From: UMGS1002 sp050309735
GTDB lineage: Bacteria > Bacillota > Clostridia > Oscillospirales > CAG-272
DNA length: 33,763 nt
Assembly: GCA_050309735.1 (NCBI GenBank)
Contig: JBNRMS010000079.1
Coordinates: 1-33,763 of the forward strand
Direction: 5' to 3'
Within the stretch, counting starts at the first letter, position 1. The number at the start of each line of letters is the position of its first letter. A program made the position numbers and the translations under genes. The notes under the pieces were generated by a model that saw nothing but the letters and a program-made list of their open reading frames with translations, did no database searches and was not told where the DNA came from. Shown here piece by piece: positions 14,025 through 23,275 of this stretch.

Positions 14025-15533
14025 ATGTCAATTAGAAAAAAAAGAGGAATCAATATTTATATTAATGCACTGGTTTTTGCACTACTTATATTACTTCTGT
14101 CTTTATTTTTCGTCGTGTTTGATGCAAACGCCATCAGTAGTAACGTAAAAGACGGGAGCGACACCCTGGTTTTACTCGGAAACGAAAACTTAGCTCCAAT
14201 TGTTTACAATGATAAAGGTGTCGCCAAAGGCGTTGCTGTTGATATTGCTAAGGCTATTGGGGACAAAATTGGTTATAATGTTGAAGTAATCGCAGTAAAC
14301 TGGAAGCAAGCCCAAACGATGGTGCTAAACGGTGACGCCGACGGACTTCTTCAAATCAATCCCAGCCCTGATAGAAATGAGCTTTATGACTTTTCACTTC
14401 CTCTACTACAATCCGACTTTTCAATATTCGTCCGAAGCGATAATGCAACCTTAAGAACAATTGGTGACTTAGAGAACAAGCGTGTCGGAGTAGAGGCTTA
14501 CGGTTATCCAAACACTTTGCTGCAAGAATATGAATTAATCGATGCTGAGATGATTTATGATTGGGAGGCCTCCTTCAGAGATTTAAGCAATGGGGTATTG
14601 GATGCTATTATTGTCGACCGTTGGATCGGTGAATACAAGCTTGCTGACAGCAAGCTATCCGGTATAAAGATAATAGAGCAGCCTATAGAAACTCAATATT
14701 CAAGAATAGCTGTTAAAAAAGGCAATGTCGAAATCCTGTCTCTTTTAAATTCCGGACTTAAAGAAATAACCGATGACGGAACGATTGATGAGATAATGGA
14801 GCGGTGGAAAGGCAAGAGGGTGATATACCGAACCGAAGAATATTTTCAAAAAGTTCTACTGCGCTCAGCTGCTCTTGTTCTGTCATCTGTCACCTTAGTC
14901 ACTTTATATTTTTATAGAAAATACCGAAGACTAAGTAAAAAGCTTGAGGTCATGGTCAAAGAAAGAACCGAGAAACTCAACCACGCAAACGAAATGTTAA
15001 AGGCTGCAAATTCTAAACTTGAACAAATTTCAATGATTGACGGACTAACATCGATAGAGAATAGGAGAGCCTTTGATCTCGCATATGAGAGGGCATGGGA
15101 ATTATGTCGGCGAGAACTGATGCCACTGGCTTTGATCATGATAGACATTGACCATTTCAAGCTCTACAATGATACTTATGGTCATATATCAGGTGACCAA
15201 GCGTTGATAAAAATTGCAGAAGTGATAAAGGGTGTAATAAGAAGACCGGAGGATATCGCTGCTCGTTACGGTGGTGAAGAATTTGTGGTAATGCTTATGA
15301 ATACCAATTCAGAACAAGCAATAGTTATTGCCGAGGATATTCGTAGAAATATCGAAGATTTGGGAATAGAAAACGGTGATGCCAAAACCCCTATAACCGT
15401 TAGCTTGGGTGTTTCCTCTGTTGTACCTGAAGATAGGATAAGCGCCAAGGAGTTAATCCTCACAGCGGATAGAGCGTTATACAAGGCAAAAGAAGATGGA
15501 CGTAATAAGACTATCGTTTGGAAACATGAATAA
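14025..15533 (+). CDS. Membrane diguanylate cyclase with extracytoplasmic solute-binding domain
   Basis: 502 aa starting MSIRKKRGINIYINALVF. One N-terminal membrane segment (13-33) leads to a family-3 solute-binding-like domain outside the cell (about 45-265; LLGNENLAPIVYNDKGVAKG and AVDIAKAIGDKIGY). A second membrane segment (about 277-297) follows, then a short coiled-coil linker (300-335) and a GGDEF domain (336-500). The active site GGEEF (416-420) and the inhibitory I-site RPED (407-410) are intact, as is MIDIDHFKLYND. It should make cyclic di-GMP in response to a bound small molecule, possibly an amino acid. AAGGAAG lies about 11 bases before the ATG. It follows the EAL gene by 91 bases with no terminator between, so the two are probably one operon of opposing activities. 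Confidence 0.93.
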   Translation: MSIRKKRGINIYINALVFALLILLLSLFFVVFDANAISSNVKDGSDTLVLLGNENLAPIVYNDKGVAKGVAVDIAKAIGDKIGYNVEVIAVNWKQAQTMVLNGDADGLLQINPSPDRNELYDFSLPLLQSDFSIFVRSDNATLRTIGDLENKRVGVEAYGYPNTLLQEYELIDAEMIYDWEASFRDLSNGVLDAIIVDRWIGEYKLADSKLSGIKIIEQPIETQYSRIAVKKGNVEILSLLNSGLKEITDDGTIDEIMERWKGKRVIYRTEEYFQKVLLRSAALVLSSVTLVTLYFYRKYRRLSKKLEVMVKERTEKLNHANEMLKAANSKLEQISMIDGLTSIENRRAFDLAYERAWELCRRELMPLALIMIDIDHFKLYNDTYGHISGDQALIKIAEVIKGVIRRPEDIAARYGGEEFVVMLMNTNSEQAIVIAEDIRRNIEDLGIENGDAKTPITVSLGVSSVVPEDRISAKELILTADRALYKAKEDGRNKTIVWKHE

Positions 15534-15865
15534 TGCATGTATGATTGAAACGTGACATTGAGGATCACCTGCGTGATATCTCCGGAGCTGAGGCTCTGCC
15601 CCCGGCCCCCCGGAGTTTAACGCTTGTTGTTCCCCCGCCAAACCTCTCCCGGCACTCTGGCCGCGCTCCCGCGTTGCCATGTCCTCCGGAAGAGTAAAAG
15701 CATTTTTAGTATTTCCAATTTATTGTCAGATTATTCTATTTACACAGTTCGCGGGACAATCCCCCATATTCTAAGCTTTTTAACGAACATCCAACCTGAC
15801 CACTTAACCATCAAATACTGCCTTTATGGACTTGTTTCCACGAAGCGAAAAAACCATGCTTTAGC
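15534..15865. other. Noncoding stretch with a GC-rich patch
   Basis: 332 bases without a credible gene. Bases about 15560-15690 are strikingly rich in C and contain short hairpins (ATCAC/GTGAT, and CTCCGG with CCGGAG). The remainder is A/T-rich. No terminator with a T-run, promoter or RNA family is recognised. Short frames on both strands here have no ribosome binding sites. Confidence 0.4.
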
Positions 15866-16483
15866 TTAAGGGTTCTCTACATACTCAAGTGTCCACTTGC
15901 TGTTTTTATGTACTAATTTATTGACCGCACACATCTCTGTGCTGATTTCCTGCGGGGAATCCATCAATACTCTGGCTGCTTGCCTGACAGATGCACCATG
16001 TCCGACTATTAATATTGATCCGCTGTAATATTCTTGAATTTTCATCAGAGTACTTTTCACGCGCTCATATACATGTACTTCCCTATCAATTTCCGGATAT
16101 TTGGGTATTGTAAATGAGAAATAGTCTTTATTAACCATAGGAAAAACTTCACTCGCTTCTTCTGCCGACATTAGTACAGGAAATTTATCAAACCATTTCG
16201 GATTCAGCCACTCGCAAAACCCCCATTCAATATTAACCTTTTTATGAAGTCTTTTAGCTATAATGCAAGCTGTCTCCAGCGTCCTGTAAAAAGTCGATGA
16301 AAAAATAACATCAATTTTTTCTTTTTTAAGGAACCGGGCTGTTTCTTCCGCTTGCTTAATGCCTCTTTGCGACAATGGTGTATCATATGGCCTTAGAGCT
16401 GTTTTTACCCAATCGGGATCATCAAGTATTTTTTTGTGACCATGCCTGACTAAAAATACTGTATCAATCATACTTATATCCAT
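15866..16483 (-). CDS. Histidine phosphatase family protein (phosphoglycerate-mutase-like)
   Basis: 205 aa starting MDISMIDTVFLVRHGHKK, with GGAGG six bases before the ATG. The RHG signature (Arg13-His14-Gly15) carries the phosphohistidine. The second conserved Arg region (SSTFYRTLETACIIAKRL) and the C-terminal catalytic His (ILIVGHGASVRQ) are present. The length is right for branch-1 histidine phosphatases, which remove phosphate from small metabolites, sugars or proteins. The substrate cannot be read from the sequence. It stands alone between the cyclic-di-GMP genes and the yebC end of the long operon, on the same strand as that operon but separated by 231 bases with a hairpin. Confidence 0.88.
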   Translation of the reverse strand: MDISMIDTVFLVRHGHKKILDDPDWVKTALRPYDTPLSQRGIKQAEETARFLKKEKIDVIFSSTFYRTLETACIIAKRLHKKVNIEWGFCEWLNPKWFDKFPVLMSAEEASEVFPMVNKDYFSFTIPKYPEIDREVHVYERVKSTLMKIQEYYSGSILIVGHGASVRQAARVLMDSPQEISTEMCAVNKLVHKNSKWTLEYVENP

Positions 16484-16549
16484 CCGATGCCTCCATGCAA
16501 TATTTTTGCTGAAACGTTACATTGCCTGGTGTTTCTATAAAAGTAGTAC

Positions 16550-16581
16550 TTTTAAGAGTTACTCTCAATTAACTCTTAAAA
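16550..16581 (-). terminator. Perfect AT-rich hairpin between yebC and the phosphatase gene
   Basis: TTTTAAGAGTT (16550-16560) pairs perfectly with AACTCTTAAAA (16571-16581) over a 10-base loop. It could end the long leftward operon. There is no other candidate in 16484-16714, and no gene on either strand there is convincing. Confidence 0.45.
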
Positions 16582-16714
16582 TCGGCTATTCAGTATTGGA
16601 TGCAGTGGGTCGGTCACATCACCTACCGCGAGACGATTTTAATAATGTCCCGTTCTCGTAAACACACCCCACCCAACAAAGCAGAATTAATTGTTATACA
16701 AATTACAGCGCCTA

Positions 16715-17443
16715 TCAGTCACAATTCTCCCAGTTATGGTAAACCTCGAGCACATCGTCGCATCCTTCAAGGTTTTCAAGCAAGAGATTCATGAGTTTTA
16801 TGTCGTCCTCGCTTGTGAGAGTGACATATGTTGAGGGGACTTTATCACGCTCGGCTGATTCTATCCCATACCCCGCCGCCGCGAGTGCGTCGCGCACCGT
16901 ATATAGTTCGCTCGGCTCGGTGTGAATCTCAAAACCGTCTTCACTTGAAATAAAATCTGTTGCCCCTGCCTCAAGCGCCGCCTCCATTAGCTTGTCCTCA
17001 TCCTCGGCGCTCTCGCGCAGAATAAATATCACTCCGACCTCGGTAAACATAAAGCTAACGCAACCAACCTGCCCGAGGTTCCCCCCGAACTTATCAAAAT
17101 AGTGGCGAATCTCGCCGGCGGTGCGGTTGCGATTGTCGGTCGATGCCTCGACAATGACGGCAATCCCCGAAGGGCCATAACCCTCATAGGTTATCGCCTC
17201 ATAGTTTGCTTCCTCGCCCCCGAGCGCCTTTTTTATCGCCCGCTCGATATTGTCATTGGGGATATTGTTGCTCTTAGCTTTGGCGATAGCATCGCGCAGC
17301 TTTGAATTTGACGCAGGGTCTCCGCCTCCCGCCTTGACCGCCATCGCGATTTCCTTACCAATCTTTGTAAACACGCCGGCGCGCTGAGCGTCGGTCTTTT
17401 CCTTCTTATGCTTAATATTTGCCCATTTACTGTGGCCAGCCAT
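16715..17443 (-). CDS. yebC: YebC/PmpR family protein
   Basis: 242 aa from ATG 17443 (MAGHSKWANIKHKKEKTDAQ), with GGAGG before it; a frame Met at 17455 has no site. The start and the internal motifs AGGGDPASNSKLRDAIAKAK, then NNIPNDNIERAIKKALGG, are diagnostic of the family, as is YEGYGPSGIAVIVE. Full length. YebC proteins were long called transcriptional regulators. More recent work links members to translation, where they help ribosomes through difficult (proline-rich) stretches. It is the last gene of the long operon, 41 bases after argS, with no terminator between, which suits a translation role. Confidence 0.95.
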   Translation of the reverse strand: MAGHSKWANIKHKKEKTDAQRAGVFTKIGKEIAMAVKAGGGDPASNSKLRDAIAKAKSNNIPNDNIERAIKKALGGEEANYEAITYEGYGPSGIAVIVEASTDNRNRTAGEIRHYFDKFGGNLGQVGCVSFMFTEVGVIFILRESAEDEDKLMEAALEAGATDFISSEDGFEIHTEPSELYTVRDALAAAGYGIESAERDKVPSTYVTLTSEDDIKLMNLLLENLEGCDDVLEVYHNWENCD

Positions 17444-17484
17444 AATAACCTCCATTGCCGCCCGCCGGGCGGCTCAAAACTAAA

Positions 17485-19206
17485 TCAAATTTTCGGCATT
17501 TTCCTCAGGCAAATAAGCCCGAACGCGCGGCCGAGAACAATGTTTGTCGCCTCGGTCAGCCGTATGCGCGTCGCACGAATTGCCGCATCCTCCTCGGAGA
17601 GAATCCGACAGTTATGATAGAAACGGTTGAAGGCCGCCGCTATATCAAGAATAAAACGAGTTATATAAAAGGGTTCGTAATCGGCGAGCGCCGACTCGCA
17701 GCTCTCGCGGAAACGGCAAAGAACCTTTAAGAGGTCGCTCTCCTCGGGCGCGGTCAGCCTAAATTCGCTCTCGACCACCTCCCCGGCCTTCTCAAGCAGC
17801 GAGCAGGTCCGCGCATATGTGTACTGCACATAGGGGCCGGTGTTGCCGTCAAAAGACAGTGCGTCCTCCATAATGAAGTTAATATCTCTCATCCGTCCGC
17901 CCGAGAGATAGTAAAAGACCATCGCCCCAACGCCGACCGCCTCGGCGGCCTCGGCTCTGTTCGGAAGATTCGGGCTTTTCTCGTCCATAATGGCCGACAC
18001 CTTCTCTATTGCCAACGCGAAAAGATCCTTTAAGAGTATGACGTTTCCGGTTCTTGTTGCAAGCTTCTCGCCGTTGATGCTAACTGTACCGTAAGCAACA
18101 TGAGCCAGCTCGTCATGCCACTCATATCCCATCAGCTCAATCACCTTGAAAAGCTGCGCGAAGTGTAGTTTCTGCCCCGCTGAGGTTACATAGATACACT
18201 TGTCAAATTTGTATTTTTCTTTGCGGAAAACGGCGGCGGCTATGTCACGCGAGTGATATATAGTTGAACCGTCGCTCTTTAGTATCAGGCAGGGCGGCAT
18301 ACCATAGGCCTCAAGGTCAACAATCGTGGCGCCGTCATCGACTTTAAGAAGTCCCGCCTCCCGAAGCTTTTCTACCTCTGCCGGAACCTTTTCTCTTGAA
18401 AAACTCTCGCCGCTGTAGACATCGAAGGTAATTCCAAGCTGCCGGTATGTCTTTTCGTATTCCTTAAGGCTTATCTCGACAAACCAGCGCCAGAGCGCGG
18501 TGTTTTCGGGGTCGCCGGCCTCGAGCTTGCGGAATTCGGCCCTCGCTCTGTCCTCAAGGCTCGGGTCTGCCTCAGCCTCGGCGTGGAATCTGACATAGAG
18601 CGCAACCAGCTCGTCAATCTCGCGCCGCTCAACCTCTTCTCGGCTACCCCAGAGACGGAATGCCACTATCAGCTTGCCGAACTGGGTTCCCCAGTCGCCA
18701 AGATAATTTATACCGACACATTCGCAGCCGGCAAATTCAAAGAGCATTTTCAGCGAATGCCCAATTACGGTGGTTCCAAGGTGTCCTATATGGAAAGGCT
18801 TTGCCACGTTAGGCGAGGAATAGTCAAAGACTATCTTTTTGCCCTCGTATCCGCCCGGTGCGCCGTATTTTTCGCGACGCTCAAGTATCTCGGGCAACAC
18901 GCGCGAGGAGAGATACTCATCTGAGATCTTAATATTGAGGTATCCGTTAAGGGCCGTAACAGTGCCAACCGGATTCCCTTCCCCTTCGGCTATGGCAGTG
19001 TCGGCCAGTGCCGCCGCAATCTGCGCCGGCGGGCGGCGGACGGCTCTGCTCAACTTAAAGCAGGGCAGAGCGATATCGCCGAGCGTATTATCGGGCGGAT
19101 ATTCGAGCATTGCGAGGATGTCCTCGGGCTTGGTAACCGCTCCCGGAAAAAGCTCCTCGGTGCTTTTTGCAATTTTTTCTGATATCAATTTTTTAATAGT
19201 TTGCAT
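17485..19206 (-). CDS. argS: Arginyl-tRNA synthetase
   Basis: 573 aa, full length, starting MQTIKKLISEKIAKSTEELF. Order: the N-terminal tRNA D-loop-binding domain (about 1-110), the class I Rossmann core with HIGH motif HIGHLG (139-144) in FDYSSPNVAKPFHIGH, and FKVIELMGYEWHDELAHVAY, then GTVSINGEKLATRTGN in the place of KMSKS, which is degenerate in most ArgRS. It ends in an anticodon-binding alpha-helical domain (YVQYTYARTCSLLEKA). It charges tRNA-Arg with arginine. It lies 40 bases downstream of recN in the operon that also carries argR. Co-transcription of an arginine repressor with the enzyme that consumes arginine for translation is suggestive, but no ARG-box was identified before it. 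Confidence 0.97.
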   Translation of the reverse strand: MQTIKKLISEKIAKSTEELFPGAVTKPEDILAMLEYPPDNTLGDIALPCFKLSRAVRRPPAQIAAALADTAIAEGEGNPVGTVTALNGYLNIKISDEYLSSRVLPEILERREKYGAPGGYEGKKIVFDYSSPNVAKPFHIGHLGTTVIGHSLKMLFEFAGCECVGINYLGDWGTQFGKLIVAFRLWGSREEVERREIDELVALYVRFHAEAEADPSLEDRARAEFRKLEAGDPENTALWRWFVEISLKEYEKTYRQLGITFDVYSGESFSREKVPAEVEKLREAGLLKVDDGATIVDLEAYGMPPCLILKSDGSTIYHSRDIAAAVFRKEKYKFDKCIYVTSAGQKLHFAQLFKVIELMGYEWHDELAHVAYGTVSINGEKLATRTGNVILLKDLFALAIEKVSAIMDEKSPNLPNRAEAAEAVGVGAMVFYYLSGGRMRDINFIMEDALSFDGNTGPYVQYTYARTCSLLEKAGEVVESEFRLTAPEESDLLKVLCRFRESCESALADYEPFYITRFILDIAAAFNRFYHNCRILSEEDAAIRATRIRLTEATNIVLGRAFGLICLRKMPKI

Positions 19207-19246
19207 ATAATCTCCATGCCGCCTTGCGCGGCAAATATTTTATTTT

Positions 19247-20911
19247 TTATTTATTATAAATCAGTTCCCTCGCGGCCTCCCGCTGTTTTTCGGTGATGTT
19301 AATTCCGCCGAGTATTCGGGCAATCTCATCAATTCTCCCCTCCTCGGACAAACGCTCAACCGCCGTCTCGGCTCGGCCTTCTACCTCCGACTTGAGAATT
19401 AAAAACTGCTCGTCTGCAAGCGAGGCAATCTGAGCCGAATGGGTGACGCAGAGCACCTGCGCGGTGCGCGATATTTCTCTTAATTTTATCCCCACCTTTC
19501 GAGAGGTTTTCCCCGAGATTCCTGTGTCTATCTCGTCGAAAATCATGGTGGTTATGCCGTCGTTTGCCGAGAGAACGCACCCGAGCGCGAGCATAATGCG
19601 CGAAAGCTCGCCGCCCGAGGCGATTTTCGCCATAGGCATAGCCGGTTCGCCGGGATTTGAAGAAATGAGAAACTCAACCTCGTCTGCGCCGTCAGCTCGT
19701 AATCGGCCTGCCGGCCTCACGCTTGTCTCGAAGATGACGCCGGGCATATCAAGGAATTTCAGCTCTTCGCAAACAGCCGCTGCCGCATTCGCGGCGCATC
19801 GTCGGCGAGCTTCCGAGAGGCCTTCGGCAAGCGCCCGGACGTTTAATTCGATCTGCCCACGCTTCTCGTTAAGTTCAGTGAGCTTTTCTTCCGAGTGCTC
19901 AATTGACTCAAGCCGTGCGGCGGCCTCGGCTCTGAATGCAAGAATCTCGGAAACGCTGCCCCCGTATTTTCGGCCAAGACGATTTATTAAATCAAGCCGC
20001 CCCTCAAGCTTATCGAGCCGCGCGGTGGGGTCTCCCTCACCTGTGTCGGAATATGCGCGAATCGAGGCTGCGATGTCTTCAATTTCATATCTGAAATTCT
20101 CAAGTCGACTTGCAATATCATCGGCCTCGGGAATAACGTCTGAGATACGCCTTATCGCCGCAGCAGAACGGTCAAGCAGGAGTGTTGCAGCCCCCTTTTC
20201 GCTGCCATGAAGGGCGCGGTAGGCAAAATCGGTTTGATTTTTTATCCGCTCGGCATTCTGAAGAAGCACACGCTCACTCCTCAGCTCCTCCTCCTCGCCG
20301 ACCTTAAGTCTTGCCGCGTCAATCTCGTTTATCTGATAGGCAAGCATGTCGCGAAGGCGCATTTTCCCGGCTTCGTCTGTGCGTAGCTCTGCAATTTCTT
20401 TATCAAGCTCGCAAAGCTCGGAATAAGCAACTCGATATTCCGAGAGTTGCTCGTCGAGCCCCGCGTAACTGTCAAGCAGTGAGATATGGCTTGATTTTTG
20501 CAGCAGCTTTTGATTGTCATGCTGCCCGTGTATGCTAAGGAGCGTTCGCCCAACCTCGCGCAGCATTGTCTGGGTAACGCTCCTGCCGTTTATCCGCGCG
20601 GTGCTCCTGCCGTCTGAAGAAACGGTGCGGCCGAGCAGCAGACTGCCGTCCGGGCACTCGATGCCGTATTCGTCAAGCAGAGCAAGTGTTTCCTCACTCA
20701 TGCCGCTAAAAAGGGCGGTGACCGTGGCGCGCTCCTCACCCGTTCTTATTAGTTCGCGGGGAGCGCGGCTGCCAAGCAGCAGAGCGATGCTGTCGACTAT
20801 TATTGATTTTCCCGCTCCGGTCTCTCCGGTGAGCGCAGAAAATCGACCTCCAAACTCAATCTCAGCAGACCTTATCACCGCAATATTATTAATTTGCAAT
20901 AATTTCAGCAC
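19247..20911 (-). CDS. recN: DNA repair protein RecN
   Basis: 554 aa, normal length. An SMC-like ATPase: Walker A GETGAGKS (29-36) at the N-terminus, long coiled-coil arms in the middle (about 155-370, Glu/Arg-rich), then the ABC signature GGELSRIMLALG and Walker B TTMIFDEIDTGISG near the C-terminus. Known role: early responder to double-strand breaks that tethers and bridges DNA ends for RecA. It follows argR by 36 bases, the standard Firmicutes arrangement, but argS-yebC follow it here instead of spoIVB-spo0A. No LexA box is apparent before it, so it is probably transcribed only with the operon. Confidence 0.97.
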   Translation of the reverse strand: MLKLLQINNIAVIRSAEIEFGGRFSALTGETGAGKSIIVDSIALLLGSRAPRELIRTGEERATVTALFSGMSEETLALLDEYGIECPDGSLLLGRTVSSDGRSTARINGRSVTQTMLREVGRTLLSIHGQHDNQKLLQKSSHISLLDSYAGLDEQLSEYRVAYSELCELDKEIAELRTDEAGKMRLRDMLAYQINEIDAARLKVGEEEELRSERVLLQNAERIKNQTDFAYRALHGSEKGAATLLLDRSAAAIRRISDVIPEADDIASRLENFRYEIEDIAASIRAYSDTGEGDPTARLDKLEGRLDLINRLGRKYGGSVSEILAFRAEAAARLESIEHSEEKLTELNEKRGQIELNVRALAEGLSEARRRCAANAAAAVCEELKFLDMPGVIFETSVRPAGRLRADGADEVEFLISSNPGEPAMPMAKIASGGELSRIMLALGCVLSANDGITTMIFDEIDTGISGKTSRKVGIKLREISRTAQVLCVTHSAQIASLADEQFLILKSEVEGRAETAVERLSEEGRIDEIARILGGINITEKQREAARELIYNK

Positions 20912-20947
20912 ATTCCGACCCCCTCGGCCTTTTACGTTTTATACAAT

Positions 20948-21403
20948 TTACGCGCGGAGCTTTTGCTCGCGATAGCCCCCGCAGAATTCGCGCGCCGCCT
21001 CCTCGTCGCGAGTGACGACAATTATAGTATCGTCGCCTCCAACGCAGCCGAGAATGCTCGGCGCTCTGGCGGCGTCAATCCCGGCGGCCACTGCCTGCGC
21101 CATGCCCGGATATGTGGTGATAACTATCAGATTATTCGCATAGTCAATATTTGTGATAGCGCCGAGCAGGGTTTCGTTAATTTTAGTGATGGCGCTCGCG
21201 CTGCCCGATGACGGTATGACATAGCGATACTTCCCTTGACCGGTAAGGATTTTAGTCAGCTTGAGCTCGCGAATGTCCCTTGAGACGGTGGCTTGTGTCA
21301 CGCAGTACCCGAGGTCACGGAGTTCCTTTATCAGTCCGTCCTGAGTTTCGACCGACTGCTCTGATACAAGCTTGAGTATGGCTTCCTGTCTTTTGGATTT
21401 CAT
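20948..21403 (-). CDS. argR: Arginine repressor ArgR
   Basis: 151 aa, full length. The N-terminal winged helix-turn-helix holds the family signature (LGYCVTQATVSRDIRELKL, with the Ser-Arg of the recognition helix). The C-terminal hexamerisation and arginine-binding part has GAITNIDYANNLIVITTYPG and GCVGGDDTIIV with the paired Asp that bind arginine. It represses arginine biosynthesis and activates catabolism when arginine is plentiful. It lies between nadK (135 bases upstream, with two hairpins in the gap) and recN. Its target genes are not in this window, apart from the co-transcribed argS whose link is only positional. Confidence 0.96.
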   Translation of the reverse strand: MKSKRQEAILKLVSEQSVETQDGLIKELRDLGYCVTQATVSRDIRELKLTKILTGQGKYRYVIPSSGSASAITKINETLLGAITNIDYANNLIVITTYPGMAQAVAAGIDAARAPSILGCVGGDDTIIVVTRDEEAAREFCGGYREQKLRA

Positions 21404-21451
21404 TGTTCGTAACCGACCTTTCTGGTTTTTCGTTTAAAATCTTTTTGTAGC

Positions 21452-21485
21452 GGGGGAGATTCCCCCAAGCCTCTCTCAGAGAGAG
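21452..21485 (-). promoter_or_regulatory. Twin hairpins between nadK and argR
   Basis: GGGGGA-GAT-TCCCCC (21452-21466) and CTCTC-TCAGA-GAGAG (21471-21485) stand side by side in the 135-base gap, the longest in this operon. There is no T-run after them in the leftward direction, so they may process or stabilise the mRNA, or partly attenuate it, before argR. Confidence 0.45.
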
Positions 21486-21538
21486 CGACAATCTTTTGCT
21501 TATGAAATTTTATTGTATATTGCAGGACGCGCCATTCT

Positions 21539-22423
21539 CTAATGTCCCCCTGTCATCTTTTGGTTAAGAACATTATAGAAGCCGCGTTCTTTCAGCGTTA
21601 TAAGTCGGGTGGTTTTGTCTGATTTGGTTATGCGGACTGTCTCACCGCGGTAAAGCTCGTAATTTATTCTGCCGTCGATAGTCAAAAAGAGATTTTTTTC
21701 ACGATCACAGATGTTTTTAACGTCAAGCACGGCGTCATCCGGAAAAATAAGAGGGCGAGCCGTGAGCGAGTGGGGGCAGATAGGGGTGACACACAAGCAC
21801 TTGAGCCTCGGGTCGGTTATAGGCCCCCCGGCCGCCATCGAGTAGGCGGTCGAGCCGGTGGGAGTAGCTATAATCAGCCCGTCCGCGCGGTATGTAGTCA
21901 CCTCGGCACCGCCTTCAAAGAGTGCAAGGTCGACTATGCGGGCAATAGAACCGTTTGAAATCACAGCATCGTTGAGTGCAAAGGAGGCAAGCTTTTTCTG
22001 CCCGTCGGCGTTGAGCATGGTCACCGACAACATCGAACGCTCGTCAATTCCATATTCGCCGTCAAAAAGCTTGCTGAGCAGCCGAATTTCATCAAGCTCA
22101 AGCTCGGTCATATATCCGAGCCGTCCGAGATTAATTCCGAGAATCGGCGTCTTATTAATCGACGCGCGCCGCGAGGCTTCGAGCATTGTTCCGTCGCCGC
22201 CGAGAACGGCAAGCATGTCTGCCCGGGCATACAAATCGTCAATCGGCAGATATATAAAATCTCGGCGCGATCGGCGGGTTCGATAAAGTCTTTCCTTTGC
22301 CGACGAGGGGATAAGCACCTCACAGCCGTGCTTTATAAACCTTTCGGCAACACTCACCGCCGCGGCGGCCTTGTCGTTTATATTAAAATTAGTGATTATA
22401 CCCACGCTTTTTATTTTTTCCAT
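21539..22423 (-). CDS. nadK: NAD kinase
   Basis: 294 aa from ATG 22423 (MEKIKSVGIITNFNINDKAA), with AAGGAAAGGG upstream; the longer frame to 22597 overlaps tlyA and has no site. Signature motifs are present: GGDGTMLEASRRA with the catalytic Asp, LGINLGRLGYMTEL, the substrate-binding FALNDAVISNGS, and ADGLIIATPTGSTAYSMAAG GPI. It phosphorylates NAD to NADP using ATP (or polyphosphate in some species). It starts 14 bases after tlyA. It supplies NADP(H), the pool that the transhydrogenase complex at 4872-9209 would feed. Confidence 0.96.
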   Translation of the reverse strand: MEKIKSVGIITNFNINDKAAAAVSVAERFIKHGCEVLIPSSAKERLYRTRRSRRDFIYLPIDDLYARADMLAVLGGDGTMLEASRRASINKTPILGINLGRLGYMTELELDEIRLLSKLFDGEYGIDERSMLSVTMLNADGQKKLASFALNDAVISNGSIARIVDLALFEGGAEVTTYRADGLIIATPTGSTAYSMAAGGPITDPRLKCLCVTPICPHSLTARPLIFPDDAVLDVKNICDREKNLFLTIDGRINYELYRGETVRITKSDKTTRLITLKERGFYNVLNQKMTGGH

Positions 22424-22437
22424 GAAAAACCCTTTCC

Positions 22438-23256
22438 TTATCGTTTTAAGCCGGTCAGCCATCTCAACTCGGCATCTGTTATTGTTATCCCGCAAACACC
22501 TAACCGAAAGGCAGCAAGATATTCGGCGTTTCCGTCTCCTCCTAAAATCGGCGATGCGATAACTCCAAGGCAACCAAAGCCCGACGCGGCGGCACACTCG
22601 GCAACCCTCTTTATAGCAAAAACATGGTGTTCTCTGTCCTTTACTATACCACCCCGGGAAAGAGCCCCGCGCCCCGCCTCAAACTGGGGCTTCACAAGGC
22701 CGACATAATAGCCGCCCTGACGAATTATTTTATTGAGTCCGGGAATTATATAGGTCTGCGAGATAAAGGAAACATCGATAACAGCAATGTCAAATCGCTC
22801 AGACATCTCCGCGGCAGCGAGCAACTCGGCCGCCCCGGTATCGTCCTCGGCGAGCCTGCGCGCATTAAATTTTTCAAGAGATACAACCCGTCGGTCGGCA
22901 TTCAACCGCGCGGCAAGCTGACCGCTGCCCGCATCAACGGCAAGCGAGAAGGCTGCTCCGCTCTGCAAAAGACAATCGGTGAACCCTCCTGTCGAGGCTC
23001 CGATATCAACAGCCCGCATTCCCGACACATCAAGCGAGAATGCATCGAGTGCCGCCTTGAGTTTAAGCCCCCCGCGCGATACATATTCCTCGACACGAAG
23101 CACCGAAACATCATGGGAAATCTCCCCGTCAATCTGCTCGGCAGGTTTTTTAACCTTCTGCCCGTCGATATAAACAAGCCCTTCTTCTATAAGGCTTTTT
23201 GCTTCCTGCCGGCTCTTTGCGTATCCCGCGCCGAAAAGATAAACATCGGCTCTCAT
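22438..23256 (-). CDS. tlyA: TlyA family rRNA (ribose-2'-O) methyltransferase
   Basis: 272 aa from ATG 23256 (MRADVYLFGAGYAKSRQEAK). The longer frame to 23352 would overlap ispA and has no ribosome binding site. The N-terminal S4 RNA-binding domain spans about 1-60 (LIEEGLVYIDGQKVKKP). Then comes an FtsJ-like SAM methyltransferase fold with SAM motif AVDIGASTGGFTDCLLQSGA and later VDAGSGQLAARLN, DIAVIDVSFIS and VKPQFEAGRGALS. Known: TlyA methylates ribose in 16S and/or 23S rRNA; the old name hemolysin is misleading. It follows ispA by 19 bases. In most Firmicutes dxs stands between these two genes, but it is absent here. Confidence 0.94.
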   Translation of the reverse strand: MRADVYLFGAGYAKSRQEAKSLIEEGLVYIDGQKVKKPAEQIDGEISHDVSVLRVEEYVSRGGLKLKAALDAFSLDVSGMRAVDIGASTGGFTDCLLQSGAAFSLAVDAGSGQLAARLNADRRVVSLEKFNARRLAEDDTGAAELLAAAEMSERFDIAVIDVSFISQTYIIPGLNKIIRQGGYYVGLVKPQFEAGRGALSRGGIVKDREHHVFAIKRVAECAAASGFGCLGVIASPILGGDGNAEYLAAFRLGVCGITITDAELRWLTGLKR

Positions 23257-23275
23257 TTGATATCCACCGCTTTTT

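Noticed and set aside
16600..16794. Plus-strand frame containing MSRSRKHTPPNKAE
   Set aside because: The short N-terminal resemblance to small phage proteins does not continue, there is no ribosome binding site, and it runs into the yebC end.
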